Positions 52,861 through 62,341 of a DNA stretch of 64,000 bases are shown here, piece after piece. The translations under genes were made by a program, and so were the position numbers. A model generated the notes under the pieces. It saw nothing but the letters and a program-made list of their open reading frames with translations, was not told the DNA's origin and made no database searches. Source of the stretch: Zooshikella sp050749885 (GTDB lineage Bacteria > Pseudomonadota > Gammaproteobacteria > Pseudomonadales > Zooshikellaceae); contig NZ_JBOIUB010000002.1 of NCBI RefSeq assembly GCF_050749885.1, positions 496,001 through 560,000 on the forward strand, given 5' to 3'. Each line of letters starts with the position of its first letter. Positions within the stretch are counted from its first letter, which is position 1.

Positions 52861-53907
52861 CTAATTAGCTTGAGGGTTTGAGCGATAATTCTGTCGGCGA
52901 CGAAGCTGATACTTACGCACAGCACGATTATGCTCTCTTAACGAGGATGAAAAGTGATGACTACCATCCCCTTTTGCCACAAAGTACAAGCTATTTCCTG
53001 GTGCTGGATGCAGTGCTGCGTGGATGGCTAATTTTCCAGGAAGGGCAATAGGTGTTGGGGGGAGCCCCATGATACGATACGTGTTATACAATGTATCTTG
53101 CTGTAAATGCTTACGCGTTAAATTACCTGCATATTGCTCACCTAGACCATAAATAACCGTTGGGTCTGTCTGTAAGCGCATATTTTTTTGTAACCGTCGA
53201 ACAAAAACACCCGCAATGGCTGGCCGCTCTTCTGGTACACCTGTTTCCTTCTCCACAATGGAAGCCATAATTAACGCTTCATAGACATTTTGGTAGGGCA
53301 AGTTTTGAGCACGCTTTGGCCACTCCTCTGCCAATGTATGCTCCATCTTTTCATAAGCACGTTTTAGCAATGCAATGTCTTTTGTTCCAGCGGTATAAGC
53401 ATAAGTATCAGGAAAAATTAGCCCCTCTGGATGACTGTAGGTACTTTTAAACCCCAACAGCTCAGGTAAATCTTGCCATTGGTCTGGAGTCATGGTGTGT
53501 TCAACTTTTGGTGCTTGAGCAAGCACCTCTAATACTTGGCGAACCGTCCATCCTTCAACAAAGGTAATCGCATACTGGCGTGTTTTACCACTTACCAATA
53601 AAGCTATCAGTTCATCTACGGTACTATGAGCTGGTACTTCGTATTCACCCGCCTTAAGTTGTAAGGCTTTACCACGATACCGAACATAAACTTCAAAAGA
53701 CCAAGGCTCTTTCACAAGTCCTTGGCTAACAAGCTGCTGCCCCAACTGCCTGACAGAAGTCCCAGAATTAATAGTAATGTTAAGAGACTGCTCATTATTA
53801 AGTAGTTTTTTTTGGCCGAAGCCTTGCAAATACAAATAACCGCCAACAGCTACACACATTAATACCAATGTGATTAATAAAGTTGACCACAAAAAAAATC
53901 TTTTCAT
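52861..53907 (-). CDS. mltG: Endolytic murein transglycosylase MltG
   Basis: MltG cuts nascent peptidoglycan strands at the inner membrane. The start is taken at ATG 53907, which overlaps the pabC stop by ATGA and places the single transmembrane segment at residues about 4-26; a longer frame to 53985 lies inside pabC. The YceG domain is complete, with the catalytic Glu in IMASIVEKETGVPEERPAIA (about E219) followed by MRLQTDPTVIYGLGEQY. Length is 348 aa. Confidence 0.94.
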   Translation of the reverse strand: MKRFFLWSTLLITLVLMCVAVGGYLYLQGFGQKKLLNNEQSLNITINSGTSVRQLGQQLVSQGLVKEPWSFEVYVRYRGKALQLKAGEYEVPAHSTVDELIALLVSGKTRQYAITFVEGWTVRQVLEVLAQAPKVEHTMTPDQWQDLPELLGFKSTYSHPEGLIFPDTYAYTAGTKDIALLKRAYEKMEHTLAEEWPKRAQNLPYQNVYEALIMASIVEKETGVPEERPAIAGVFVRRLQKNMRLQTDPTVIYGLGEQYAGNLTRKHLQQDTLYNTYRIMGLPPTPIALPGKLAIHAALHPAPGNSLYFVAKGDGSHHFSSSLREHNRAVRKYQLRRRQNYRSNPQAN

Positions 53908-54752
53908 CCCAGTACTTCTATTAAGGTCTGTTGCCAATATTGAGTCATGTGCCCGATAGGCCAGCATTTTTGTTCCGGCCAACAATGAGCTTGATAAGTT
54001 CGAACAGGCCAGATCCCCAGCACACTATTACACACAAACACTTCAGTTGCCGTGAATAACATCGCTAATGTGACGTTTAGCACTTCAACAGATGTTCCTT
54101 GTTTTTCAGCATGTTCAAGAATAAAGGCTCGACAGGTCCCTTCAACCCCACAAAGACTAAGATCTGGAGTTATCAGTTGGTTATCACAAACCAAAAATAC
54201 ATTGCTCATGGTTGCTTCAACCACATAACCAGACTGATCCAGTACCAGCCCTTCTCCATACTCAGCAGATTGCCACTCTTGTCGAGCAAGCACCTGCTCC
54301 AGCCGGTTTAAGTGCTTAATACCCGCTAACAATGGCTGATGAGCAAGCTGAGTTGCACAAGGAAAAAGTTGTATGCCTGTTGACCAGTTTTCGGCAGGAT
54401 AGTCAGGATAGGGATAAAGCTCAACAAGTACTGTAACTGGGCCACTCCCCAGAGGATTATAGCCTCGTCCACCGCCTCCACGAGTGATAATCAGCTTAGC
54501 CACACCCTTCGCAGAAGGGTGCTGTTGGCAGACTTCAAAAACCCAACGCTCAATGTCCGTCAAATCACAAGGAATTTTCAGCCGTGCTATACCATTGGCC
54601 AAACGGGCTTTATGCAAGTGCCAAAGTGAAGGCTGTTGATTAACAACCTTAATCGTTTCAAAAAGCCCATCACCGTAACTCAGGCCTCGATCACCAACAG
54701 CAATATATTGACAAGGCTCACCATTCAACCAACATCCCAGCCGCTTTGCCAT
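53904..54752 (-). CDS. pabC: Aminodeoxychorismate lyase
   Basis: PabC makes p-aminobenzoate in folate synthesis. The 282-residue class IV PLP enzyme shows IAVGDRGLSYGDGLFETIKV near the start and the PLP lysine in LAGIKHLNRLEQVLARQEW. VVEATMSNVFLV follows, as in the family. The gene lies between fabF and mltG, the conserved order, 27 bases after fabF. Confidence 0.92.
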   Translation of the reverse strand: MAKRLGCWLNGEPCQYIAVGDRGLSYGDGLFETIKVVNQQPSLWHLHKARLANGIARLKIPCDLTDIERWVFEVCQQHPSAKGVAKLIITRGGGGRGYNPLGSGPVTVLVELYPYPDYPAENWSTGIQLFPCATQLAHQPLLAGIKHLNRLEQVLARQEWQSAEYGEGLVLDQSGYVVEATMSNVFLVCDNQLITPDLSLCGVEGTCRAFILEHAEKQGTSVEVLNVTLAMLFTATEVFVCNSVLGIWPVRTYQAHCWPEQKCWPIGHMTQYWQQTLIEVLG

Positions 54753-54779
54753 GACAACCCCTTACACAAGCTTTACCAA

Positions 54780-56027
54780 CTAATCCTGTTCATAGCGAGA
54801 AAAAATCAACGTACCATTGGTACCACCAAACCCAAAAGAGTTTGACATCGCATGACGAATTAGCAAGGACTTTGCTTGATGAGGCACATAGTCTAAATCA
54901 CACTCATCATCGGGATTATCCAGGTTAATTGTTGGTGGTGCTATTTGCTGTTTTAGGGACAGTGCGGTAAACAACGCCTCAACAGCACCCGCAGCCCCCA
55001 GTAAATGGCCTGTCATTGATTTAGTTGAGCTGATGGCAAGTTTATAGGCATGATCAGCAAAAACACTTTTAACAGCACGGGTCTCTGCTACATCCCCCAC
55101 AAGTGTTGATGTTCCGTGAGCATTAATGTAATCAATGTCAGTGTGATTAAGTTTCGCATCCTGAAGCGCATTCTTCATAGAATAGGCGGCACCTTCACCT
55201 TCCTCAGGAGGTGCTGTAACATGAAATGCATCACCACTCATGCCAAAGCCCGTCAACTCCGCATAAATTTTTGCACCTCTGCGTTTTGCATGCTCCAGTT
55301 CTTCCAGTATTAAAACACCCGCACCGTCACTTAAGACAAAACCATCACGGTCTTTATCCCAAGGGCGACTAGCCTGTTGAGGGCTATCATTTTGGGTCGA
55401 AAGTGCACGAGCAGCAGCAAAAGCAGCCATACCTAATCCACAAGATGCCTTCTCTGCACCACCCGCAACCATAATATCGGCTTCACCATACATGATATTC
55501 CGGGCAGCCATCCCCAAGCAGTGGGTTCCAGTGGTACAGGCCGTTGCCAAGGCATAGTTTGGTCCTTTTAAACCAAACCGCATTGAAACCTGACCACTCA
55601 CCATATTGACAATTGAGCCAGGTACAAAGAAAGGGGATATTCGTCGAGCCCCCGACTCAACTAGAACTTGTGCATTTCGCTCAATGGTGGACAAACCACC
55701 AATACCTGAACCTATTGCCACCCCTATACGGTGGGCATTTTCAGGTGAAACAGAAAACTTAGCGTCATAAATCGCTTGTGAGGCTGCTGCGATACCATAC
55801 TGAATAAAAACATCGACTTTTCGAGCCTCTTTTGCTGACATGTAAACTTCAATATCCAAGTTTTTAACCACGCCAGCAAAGCGGGTATTCAAAGATGGAA
55901 CATCAAGATGTTCAATTGGAGAAATGCCGCTTTTACCTGCTAATATATTTTGCCAGCAACTTTCGACATCATTGCCGAGTGGACTGATTAAACCAAGACC
56001 GGTGACCACCACTCTTCTACGAGACAC
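54780..56027 (-). CDS. fabF: 3-oxoacyl-ACP synthase II
   Basis: FabF elongates acyl-ACP in fatty acid synthesis. The 415 residues show the Cys-His-His triad: C164 in LATACTTGTHCLG, then NAHGTSTLVGD and MTGHLLGAAGAVEAL. The N-terminus VVVTGLGLISPLGND is typical. An intervening hairpin (56169-56202) separates it from acpP, so it is read through or from its own promoter in 56028-56168. Confidence 0.96.
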   Translation of the reverse strand: MSRRRVVVTGLGLISPLGNDVESCWQNILAGKSGISPIEHLDVPSLNTRFAGVVKNLDIEVYMSAKEARKVDVFIQYGIAAASQAIYDAKFSVSPENAHRIGVAIGSGIGGLSTIERNAQVLVESGARRISPFFVPGSIVNMVSGQVSMRFGLKGPNYALATACTTGTHCLGMAARNIMYGEADIMVAGGAEKASCGLGMAAFAAARALSTQNDSPQQASRPWDKDRDGFVLSDGAGVLILEELEHAKRRGAKIYAELTGFGMSGDAFHVTAPPEEGEGAAYSMKNALQDAKLNHTDIDYINAHGTSTLVGDVAETRAVKSVFADHAYKLAISSTKSMTGHLLGAAGAVEALFTALSLKQQIAPPTINLDNPDDECDLDYVPHQAKSLLIRHAMSNSFGFGGTNGTLIFSRYEQD

Positions 56028-56168
56028 CTACGCTCTCCTCTCTACAATATAACAATGCCTTTAGAACCGCTGTATACTTCTAGTATCGTATGTATATAGC
56101 AAATGTCGTATTCTTAAGTAGAATAAAACAGCTCAATATATATACGCGTAGGCATTACTAAATAATAT

Positions 56169-56202
56169 AAAAGCCGCTCTACATAATGCAGAAGCGGCTT
56201 TT
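56169..56202 (-). terminator. Hairpin between acpP and fabF
   Basis: AAAAGCCGCT (56169-56178) pairs with AGCGGCTTTT (56193-56202) over about 10 bp, and an AT-rich tract follows on the minus strand. It ends or attenuates the acpP transcript. Confidence 0.75.
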
Positions 56203-56225
56203 ATTTGATCGAAAACTAGAAAGAA

Positions 56226-56459
56226 TTACTGATTAGCGATAATGTAATCAATCGCTTCTTGAACAGTAGTAATTTTTTCTGCTTCCTCATCAGGAATTTC
56301 AGTTTCAAATTCTTCCTCAAGGGCCATTACCAACTCAACAGTGTCCAGTGAGTCTGCGCCAAGATCTTCAACGAATGAAGCATTGTTAGTTACTTCTTCT
56401 TCTTTAACACTAAGCTGTTCACAAACAATTTTTTTGACGCGCTCTTCAATGGTACTCAT
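56226..56459 (-). CDS. acpP: Acyl carrier protein
   Basis: The 77-residue acidic protein starts MSTIEERVKKIVCEQLSVKE and carries the phosphopantetheine serine S37 in EDLGADSLDTVELVMALEEE. The longer open frame up to 56609 adds 50 residues without family support and is rejected. It lies between fabG and fabF as usual. A terminator-like hairpin follows, which would keep ACP message abundant relative to fabF. Confidence 0.97.
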   Translation of the reverse strand: MSTIEERVKKIVCEQLSVKEEEVTNNASFVEDLGADSLDTVELVMALEEEFETEIPDEEAEKITTVQEAIDYIIANQ

Positions 56460-56626
56460 ACCTAGTTTTGCTCCTATGTAAACAGATGCAGCCTTGCTGC
56501 TGTGTAAGTTTATAAAACCGACTGTAAAAAAGTGCAAGTTTAATAAGCAACCTGCGACCTTAAATAACCGCAAAAATCCAAATGAGTTAGCTTTAATTGG
56601 TATTAACAACTAAAGCCAACACAGGG

Positions 56627-57364
56627 TTAACCCATGTACATACCACCATTGACATGCACAGTCTCACCCGTAATGTATGCCGCAGCATCCCCAGCTAGAA
56701 AAGCGACCACAGAGGCAATCTCATTAGGATCACCCAAGCGATTTAAAGGAATTTGCTCAAGCAATTTTGCACGGTGAGCTTCTGGTAATTCTCGCGTCAT
56801 GTCGGTATCAATGAAACCTGGGGCGACAGCATTAACTGTAATTCCTCGAGCGCCAATTTCACGAGCTAATGCACGAGTAAAGCCTTCAATACCTGCTTTA
56901 GATGCAGCATAGTTGCTTTGTCCTGCATTACCCATTGAACCTACGACAGAACTCACATTAATAATTCGTCCCCAACGTGCTTTGGTCATTGCCTTTAAAC
57001 ACGCCTTAGAAATTCGAAACGCAGCAGTTAAATTGGTATCCAAAACTTGCTGCCAATCTTCAAGCTTCAGACGAAGCATTAAATTATCACGAGTAATCCC
57101 TGCATTATTGACAATAATCAGCGGTGCACCAAATTCATCTGTTATTTGCTTAATAACAGCATCAACTTGTTCTGCATCAGTCACATCCATTGCATAGCCA
57201 CGGCCAGCAATATTTTTTTCAGCTAATGCAGCAGAAATACGATCAGCACTACCGCTTGTTGTACCAGTACCAATTACAGTTGCACCTGCAAGCCCCAACT
57301 GCTCCGCAATGGCCTTACCTATACCCCGCGTTGCTCCAGTAACTAGGGCGACTTTACCTTGCAT
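56627..57364 (-). CDS. fabG: 3-oxoacyl-ACP reductase
   Basis: FabG reduces 3-oxoacyl-ACP with NADPH. The 245 residues have the cofactor motif LVTGATRGIGKAIAEQL, IVNNAGITRDNLMLRL, and the catalytic S139-Y152-K156 in NVSSVVGSMGNAGQSNYAAS then KAG. The C-terminal GFIDTDMTRELPE and GETVHVNGGMYM match FabG. It lies 25 bases after fabD in the fab cluster. Confidence 0.96.
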   Translation of the reverse strand: MQGKVALVTGATRGIGKAIAEQLGLAGATVIGTGTTSGSADRISAALAEKNIAGRGYAMDVTDAEQVDAVIKQITDEFGAPLIIVNNAGITRDNLMLRLKLEDWQQVLDTNLTAAFRISKACLKAMTKARWGRIINVSSVVGSMGNAGQSNYAASKAGIEGFTRALAREIGARGITVNAVAPGFIDTDMTRELPEAHRAKLLEQIPLNRLGDPNEIASVVAFLAGDAAAYITGETVHVNGGMYMG

Positions 57365-57389
57365 GTGTTTTTCACCTTTTTCTAAACAC

Positions 57390-58334
57390 TTATACAGCGA
57401 CGCTTGTTGACGAGAGAACTTTACTCATCAAATCAGGTGTTTCTAAAGATGACACCTGTAATTTACGTTGAATTCGTTTATTTAAGCCTGATAATACTTT
57501 GCCAGGTCCACATTCGATAATAGTTTCAACCTCAGCTGCAAGCATCGTATTGATTGTAGCCACCCATTGAACCGGGCTGTAGAGTTGCTCAATCAACTGT
57601 GCTCTAATCACTTCTGGTGTTTCTGTAACTTGTCCTGAAACATTCTGTACAACTGGCGTTTCAGGTAAAGCAATCTCTATAGCTGATAATATTTCGGCCA
57701 ACTGCTCTGCTGCAGGCTTCATTAATGCGCAATGAGAGGGAACACTCACAGGTAATTTAACTACCTTTTTGGCGCCCAGAGCTTCAGCTTCACTAATGGC
57801 CTTATCCACTGCCGCCGCTTGTCCCGCAATAACAACCTGACCAGGTGAATTGAAGTTAACAGGAGAAACAAGACCTGCATCTGCAGCCTGATCACATGCC
57901 TGTTGCACCATGTTATCATCAAGGCCTAGAACTGCAGCCATAGCGCCCTGCCCTTCAGGGACAGCAGCTTGCATCAACTGCCCACGACGCTTAACTAAGC
58001 GAACAGCATCCACTAAGCTTATACTTTTAGCACATACCAGTGCTGAATATTCTCCCAGACTATGACCAGCCATAAATATGGGCTTGGCACCACCTAGCGC
58101 TTGCCATGCACGCCAGATAGCTACACTGGAAGCTAATAAGGCCGGCTGTGTGTTTTCAGTTTGGTTCAACACATCAGCAGGTCCTTCAAAAATGAGTCTG
58201 CGCAAATCTAAACTAATCGCATCAGAAGCTTCTGTCAGGGTTTCATTGATCTCAGGGTATTGATCGGCCAACAGTTGAAGCATACCAACTTGTTGTGAAC
58301 CTTGCCCTGGAAAAACAAACGCAATTTTACTCAT
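57390..58334 (-). CDS. fabD: Malonyl-CoA--ACP transacylase
   Basis: FabD loads malonyl groups onto ACP. The 314-residue protein shows the N-terminal FVFPGQGSQQVGML and the nucleophile S92 in GHSLGEYSALV. SVPSHCALMKPAAEQL supplies the catalytic His. It is separated from plsX by 238 AT-rich bases without fabH, which stands at this place in E. coli. Confidence 0.96.
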   Translation of the reverse strand: MSKIAFVFPGQGSQQVGMLQLLADQYPEINETLTEASDAISLDLRRLIFEGPADVLNQTENTQPALLASSVAIWRAWQALGGAKPIFMAGHSLGEYSALVCAKSISLVDAVRLVKRRGQLMQAAVPEGQGAMAAVLGLDDNMVQQACDQAADAGLVSPVNFNSPGQVVIAGQAAAVDKAISEAEALGAKKVVKLPVSVPSHCALMKPAAEQLAEILSAIEIALPETPVVQNVSGQVTETPEVIRAQLIEQLYSPVQWVATINTMLAAEVETIIECGPGKVLSGLNKRIQRKLQVSSLETPDLMSKVLSSTSVAV

Positions 58335-58572
58335 AACAATGAAATTCTTCTCAGTTTATAAATGCGCGCCAATTATAGGCGATGGTAAATGAGACTCATA
58401 GTAAAAATATGTTGCTGGTAAATTACAAAGCTATTATCTTGCAATATTTAGCCTTAAATAATACACCGAATAATTACCAAAAAAATGTAAACTGATAGCC
58501 TTTTTAATTCAATCTTTCTGCACTAAAACACAATATTATCCACATTGCGATTAAAAAACTGGACTGCATATT

Positions 58573-59583
58573 TTATGAGACTAATAGTTTTTCCAGCTCT
58601 TTAGACAACAGGTCAGGAATATTTTTTTCTACTTCATTAACCGCTAGACCAATAGCCTGTTGTAATGCCAGAGCGTCTGCAGCACCATGGCTTTTCACGA
58701 CCACCTCCTGCAGTCCCAGCAAACTAGCACCATTATAATAACGAGGGTCTAACTGCTGTTGTATTGTTTTCAGTACTGGCTGTGCTAGCAAAGCCAGCAA
58801 CCTGCCCCACCAAACCTGCTGAAAGGCATTGATTACTGTATTTTTTATATAAGCCGCTAAACCTTCACTTACTTTCAATGCAACATTGCCAACAAAGCCA
58901 TCACACACAACAACATTTACTTTATTTTTATAAATATCATCGCCTTCCACAAAACCACAGTAATTAATGTCATCATTATCCTGTAGTAACTGTGATGCTA
59001 ACCTAACAGGTTCATTACCTTTTGTTTCTTCAACACCAACATTTAATAAGCTTACTGTTGGCTCAGATATATCATGTAGCAAACGGACTAAACAACTGCC
59101 CATAACAGCAAATTGGTAGAGCTGATCCGCACTACATCCAACATTGGCACCAATATCCAGCAAATACGTCACGCTCTGCTCTCTGGGCAAACGGGTAATA
59201 ATCGCTGGCCGATCAATACCTGGCAACGTACGCACGATGACTTTACCCAGTGCCATTAAAGCACCAGTATTACCAGCACTGACACAGGCCTGAGCCTGCC
59301 CCTCTGCCACTAACTCTAACGCAACACGCATAGATGCTTTTTTTTTCATGCGTATTGCTTGGACAGGTTTATCTGTCATTGTGATCACTTCAGGTGCATG
59401 AACCACCTGCAACCGATGTTGCACCTGAGTAGACTGACCACTCAACAGCTCACCAATAACTGCAGCATCACCCACTAGCAGTAGTTTAAGATGAGGATGA
59501 ATTGAAAGACATTGGAGAGCTGCTGTCAGTGAGGCATGGGGACCATAATCCCCACCCATCACATCAAAGGCAATTGTAGCCAA
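58573..59583 (-). CDS. plsX: Phosphate acyltransferase PlsX
   Basis: PlsX makes acyl-phosphate from acyl-ACP for phospholipid synthesis. The 336 residues begin ATIAFDVMGGDYGPHASLTA and include CVSAGNTGALMALGKVIVRT and VVCDGFVGNVALKVSEG, all family signatures. It follows rpmF by only 3 bases, so the two are cotranscribed. Confidence 0.95.
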   Translation of the reverse strand: MATIAFDVMGGDYGPHASLTAALQCLSIHPHLKLLLVGDAAVIGELLSGQSTQVQHRLQVVHAPEVITMTDKPVQAIRMKKKASMRVALELVAEGQAQACVSAGNTGALMALGKVIVRTLPGIDRPAIITRLPREQSVTYLLDIGANVGCSADQLYQFAVMGSCLVRLLHDISEPTVSLLNVGVEETKGNEPVRLASQLLQDNDDINYCGFVEGDDIYKNKVNVVVCDGFVGNVALKVSEGLAAYIKNTVINAFQQVWWGRLLALLAQPVLKTIQQQLDPRYYNGASLLGLQEVVVKSHGAADALALQQAIGLAVNEVEKNIPDLLSKELEKLLVS

Positions 59584-59586
59584 GAA

Positions 59587-59769
59587 TTACTCGTCGTCGT
59601 TGTTAGATACAACTTTACGACCACGGTAGAAACCATCTGGAGAAACGTGGTGGCGGCGATGAGTCTCACCAGTAGCCGCATCAAGACTTAATGCAGCAGT
59701 AGAAAGTCCATCATGCGCACGACGCATACCACGCTTAGAACGAGTTTTACGGTTCTGTTGAACAGCCAT
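59587..59769 (-). CDS. rpmF: 50S ribosomal protein L32
   Basis: This 60-residue basic protein begins MAVQQNRKTRSKRGMRRAHD, the L32 start, and lacks zinc cysteines, as in most Gammaproteobacteria. It sits between yceD and plsX, the conserved order, which links ribosome and lipid gene expression. Confidence 0.97.
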   Translation of the reverse strand: MAVQQNRKTRSKRGMRRAHDGLSTAALSLDAATGETHRRHHVSPDGFYRGRKVVSNNDDE

Positions 59770-59792
59770 GCTTTAGCTCCTGATTAATTAAG

Positions 59793-60329
59793 TTAGGTAT
59801 CAGTTTTTAACGATGCCAACACCTGAAAAGGGTTTTCTCTAGATGGTGTATTTGCTTCAGCGTTACCACCATCTGGATCAGATGCTTCAACGTTGCCCTC
59901 AAAGTGACATTCTGTTAGCTCATGTCTTGCAACTATTGGTAGTGCCAATATGAGTTCGTCTTCTACCAAGTCTGTTAGCGCTACATTAGTTTCTGCAACA
60001 ATAACAGGGTCATAATGTGCAGGAACCGCTTTTGCCGCTTCCTCATGCCAAACAATAGCTAAATTACACGTCACTGATAAAGGTAAGCGCATAACTTGCA
60101 AGCAACGTTGACACGTCAACTTTACCTCTATAGACAATGTGCCCTGAACGACATAGAAGCCCTCTTCATCTACTAAAAACTGCAGATCAAGTGCTACTTC
60201 ACCGCTCGGATCTAATATCGCCTCGGCAAACCTGGACAGGTCAGTGACTAAAATACTGCCTGCAATGCGGGTTTCAGCATGTGCCAGTTTGCGAGGATTA
60301 ATACTTAATGGTAATTGCCCAGTTAACAT
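59793..60329 (-). CDS. yceD: YceD/DUF177 family protein, 23S rRNA accumulation factor
   Basis: This 178-residue protein has the DUF177 core with LTCQRCLQVMRLPLSVTC, a paired-cysteine segment, and a C-terminal VEDELILALPIVARHE. In E. coli YceD affects 23S rRNA levels; the mechanism is unclear. It heads the rpmF-plsX transcript, 23 bases upstream of rpmF. The promoter should be in 60330-60548, where the divergent maf gene also starts. Confidence 0.92.
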   Translation of the reverse strand: MLTGQLPLSINPRKLAHAETRIAGSILVTDLSRFAEAILDPSGEVALDLQFLVDEEGFYVVQGTLSIEVKLTCQRCLQVMRLPLSVTCNLAIVWHEEAAKAVPAHYDPVIVAETNVALTDLVEDELILALPIVARHELTECHFEGNVEASDPDGGNAEANTPSRENPFQVLASLKTDT

Positions 60330-60548
60330 AAGCGCGCAATGATAGGGATATGGATGGTATCTGTCAAAAGATTTTAATGGGATAACGTCTTATATGCTTT
60401 AACCTATATACTGAAATAAACTACTCTCCTTTAATCTATCTTTAAAAATACTGTTATTATGCAGCATAAACGAAACCAACATGCACAGAGTAACTTTTTT
60501 AGTTAAATTGCTCATGACTACTTTTCTATTAATAACTCTCCTTTACCT

Positions 60549-61154
60549 ATGAATGCTACTTCAACCTTCCCCCCCATAATTCTTGCATCCTCCTCCCGCT
60601 ATCGGCAGCAGCTCCTACAACGCTTGAATATTCCCTTCTCTGCCTGCTCCCCTGAGGTTGATGAGCATCCAGAAGAAGGGGAAAGTGCTAGTCAACTCGC
60701 CTACCGATTAGCAACTGCTAAAGCCTATGCACTCTCTCCGCAGCACCCTGAGGCCTTGATTATTGGTTCCGATCAAGTCGCAGCACTTGATGAGCTGATT
60801 CTTACCAAGCCTCTCAACAAAGCAACCGCTTTCAGTCAGCTTAAACAGTGCCAAAGTCGTCAAGTGACTTTTTTTACGGGCTTATGTGTTCTTGATAGCA
60901 ACCATCAACAACATAAAACCATTGTAGAACCCGTAGTAGTAAAGTTCCGTGAGCTAACAGATCAAGAAATACACGACTATATTGAGCAGGAGCAGCCATT
61001 AGACTGTGCAGGTAGTTTTAAATGTGAAGGGCTTGGTATTGCACTATTTGAGTACATCAACAGTCAAGACCCAAATACCTTAATTGGGCTGCCATTGATT
61101 CAACTAGTTAGTCTTCTTAAGGAATTTGGTATTAACCCATTATTACAACACTGA
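60549..61154 (+). CDS. maf: Maf-like nucleotide pyrophosphatase (YceF type)
   Basis: The 201-residue Maf protein hydrolyses non-canonical nucleoside triphosphates to monophosphates. It has ILASSSRYRQQLLQRL at the start, EVDEHPEEGE, and the catalytic Asp region LIIGSDQVAALD. Divergence from yceD-rpmF is the standard arrangement of yceF, which favours the m7GTP pyrophosphatase subfamily. Confidence 0.93.
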   Translation: MNATSTFPPIILASSSRYRQQLLQRLNIPFSACSPEVDEHPEEGESASQLAYRLATAKAYALSPQHPEALIIGSDQVAALDELILTKPLNKATAFSQLKQCQSRQVTFFTGLCVLDSNHQQHKTIVEPVVVKFRELTDQEIHDYIEQEQPLDCAGSFKCEGLGIALFEYINSQDPNTLIGLPLIQLVSLLKEFGINPLLQH

Positions 61155-61178
61155 TAGTGTCATATACCACAGGAGATA

Positions 61179-61214
61179 CTTGCAATACCAATATCTATCA
61201 AAGGGTATTGCAAG
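61179..61214. terminator. Hairpin between maf and sppA
   Basis: CTTGCAATACC (61179-61189) pairs with GGTATTGCAAG (61204-61214) over 11 bp with a 14-base loop. It lies between convergent stops and lacks a long T-run. Confidence 0.6.
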
Positions 61215-61227
61215 CAAGCAGTAAGTC

Positions 61228-62319
61228 TTAGCGTAATTTCATTTCTTGAGATAAGCCAAGCTTGTTACTAATAGCATTTCCCATGCTTGTCCCTAAACCT
61301 TCAACAAATCGTTCCAAGGGATTTTCTTGTGGCGTAAAGTCAACAATATTTTCTTCTTTGACTATTTCTCTAGCGACATAGCTAGTACTACCAAGCCCAT
61401 CAATCAGACCTAAAGAAAGCGCTTGCTCCCCAGACCAAACCAGTCCACTAAAGAGTTTAGGGTCATCCTTAAGCCTATCACCCCGCCCTTTCTTAACACT
61501 ACTAATAAACTGCTTATGTGTTGTATTGAGTACAGTCTGCCAGAACTTTGTTTCTGAATCATTCTGCGGTAAGAAAGGATCCAAGAAACCTTTATGCTCG
61601 CCTGCTGTATATACCCGGCGACTGACGCCGACTTTATCCATCACTTCAACAAAACCAAAACCAGAAGCAACAACACCAATTGAGCCAACCAAACTGGCTT
61701 TATCTGCATATATTTCATCTGCTGCAGCAGCGATGTAATAAGCGCCCGAAGCGCCTAAGTCCATAATGACGGCATAGACTTTAATATCAGGGTGTAAGCT
61801 ACGCTGGCGTTTGATTTCATCATAAACATAACCCGCCTGCACAGGGGAACCACCAGGACTATTAATACGCAAGATAACCGCTTTCGTGTTTTTATCTTTA
61901 AATGCAGCTCGAAGCCCTGTCACAATCGCATCTGCATTTGCCGCTTCATCAGCGGCAATAACCCCACTAATTTCAACTAGAGCAGTATGATCACCTGACT
62001 TGACCATTGCATCTTTACTGATACCCCCCAAGGTAAACAAATAAAGTAATACAAAAAGATAGATAAACGTCAGCAACTTAAAGAAGATACCCCAGCGTCG
62101 AGTACGACGCTTTTCGACCAAAATACCACCAACTAAACCTTCGATAAGCTGCCACTCTTTATTGCTAGCCTCAGGCTTACTAGCATTATTGCGACTTTGT
62201 CCTAATGTTGTTTCTTTCATAGTGGATGTGTTATGTCCAGGCTCAATTACAGCAGAAGCGTCATCATCCTCTCGCCACGGCTTATTTTCGGACTCAGGTC
62301 TGTCGGTACTGTCTGTCAT
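61228..62319 (-). CDS. sppA: Signal peptide peptidase SppA-type S49 protease
   Basis: This 363-residue membrane protease has a charged cytoplasmic N-terminus of about 75 residues, one transmembrane segment (about 77-98) and a periplasmic S49 domain. The dyad is S191 in LGASGAYYIAAA and K243 in GEHKGFLDPF. It is the short, single-domain type of the family. It cleaves residual signal peptides in the membrane. It is 22 bases downstream of the HAD gene. Confidence 0.93.
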   Translation of the reverse strand: MTDSTDRPESENKPWREDDDASAVIEPGHNTSTMKETTLGQSRNNASKPEASNKEWQLIEGLVGGILVEKRRTRRWGIFFKLLTFIYLFVLLYLFTLGGISKDAMVKSGDHTALVEISGVIAADEAANADAIVTGLRAAFKDKNTKAVILRINSPGGSPVQAGYVYDEIKRQRSLHPDIKVYAVIMDLGASGAYYIAAAADEIYADKASLVGSIGVVASGFGFVEVMDKVGVSRRVYTAGEHKGFLDPFLPQNDSETKFWQTVLNTTHKQFISSVKKGRGDRLKDDPKLFSGLVWSGEQALSLGLIDGLGSTSYVAREIVKEENIVDFTPQENPLERFVEGLGTSMGNAISNKLGLSQEMKLR

Positions 62320-62341
62320 GTCAAAACCCTATATTGCAACA

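Noticed and set aside
56460..56609. N-terminal extension of acyl carrier protein
   Set aside because: The 50 extra residues are unlike any ACP and hold no ribosome-site support; it is the open leader of acpP.
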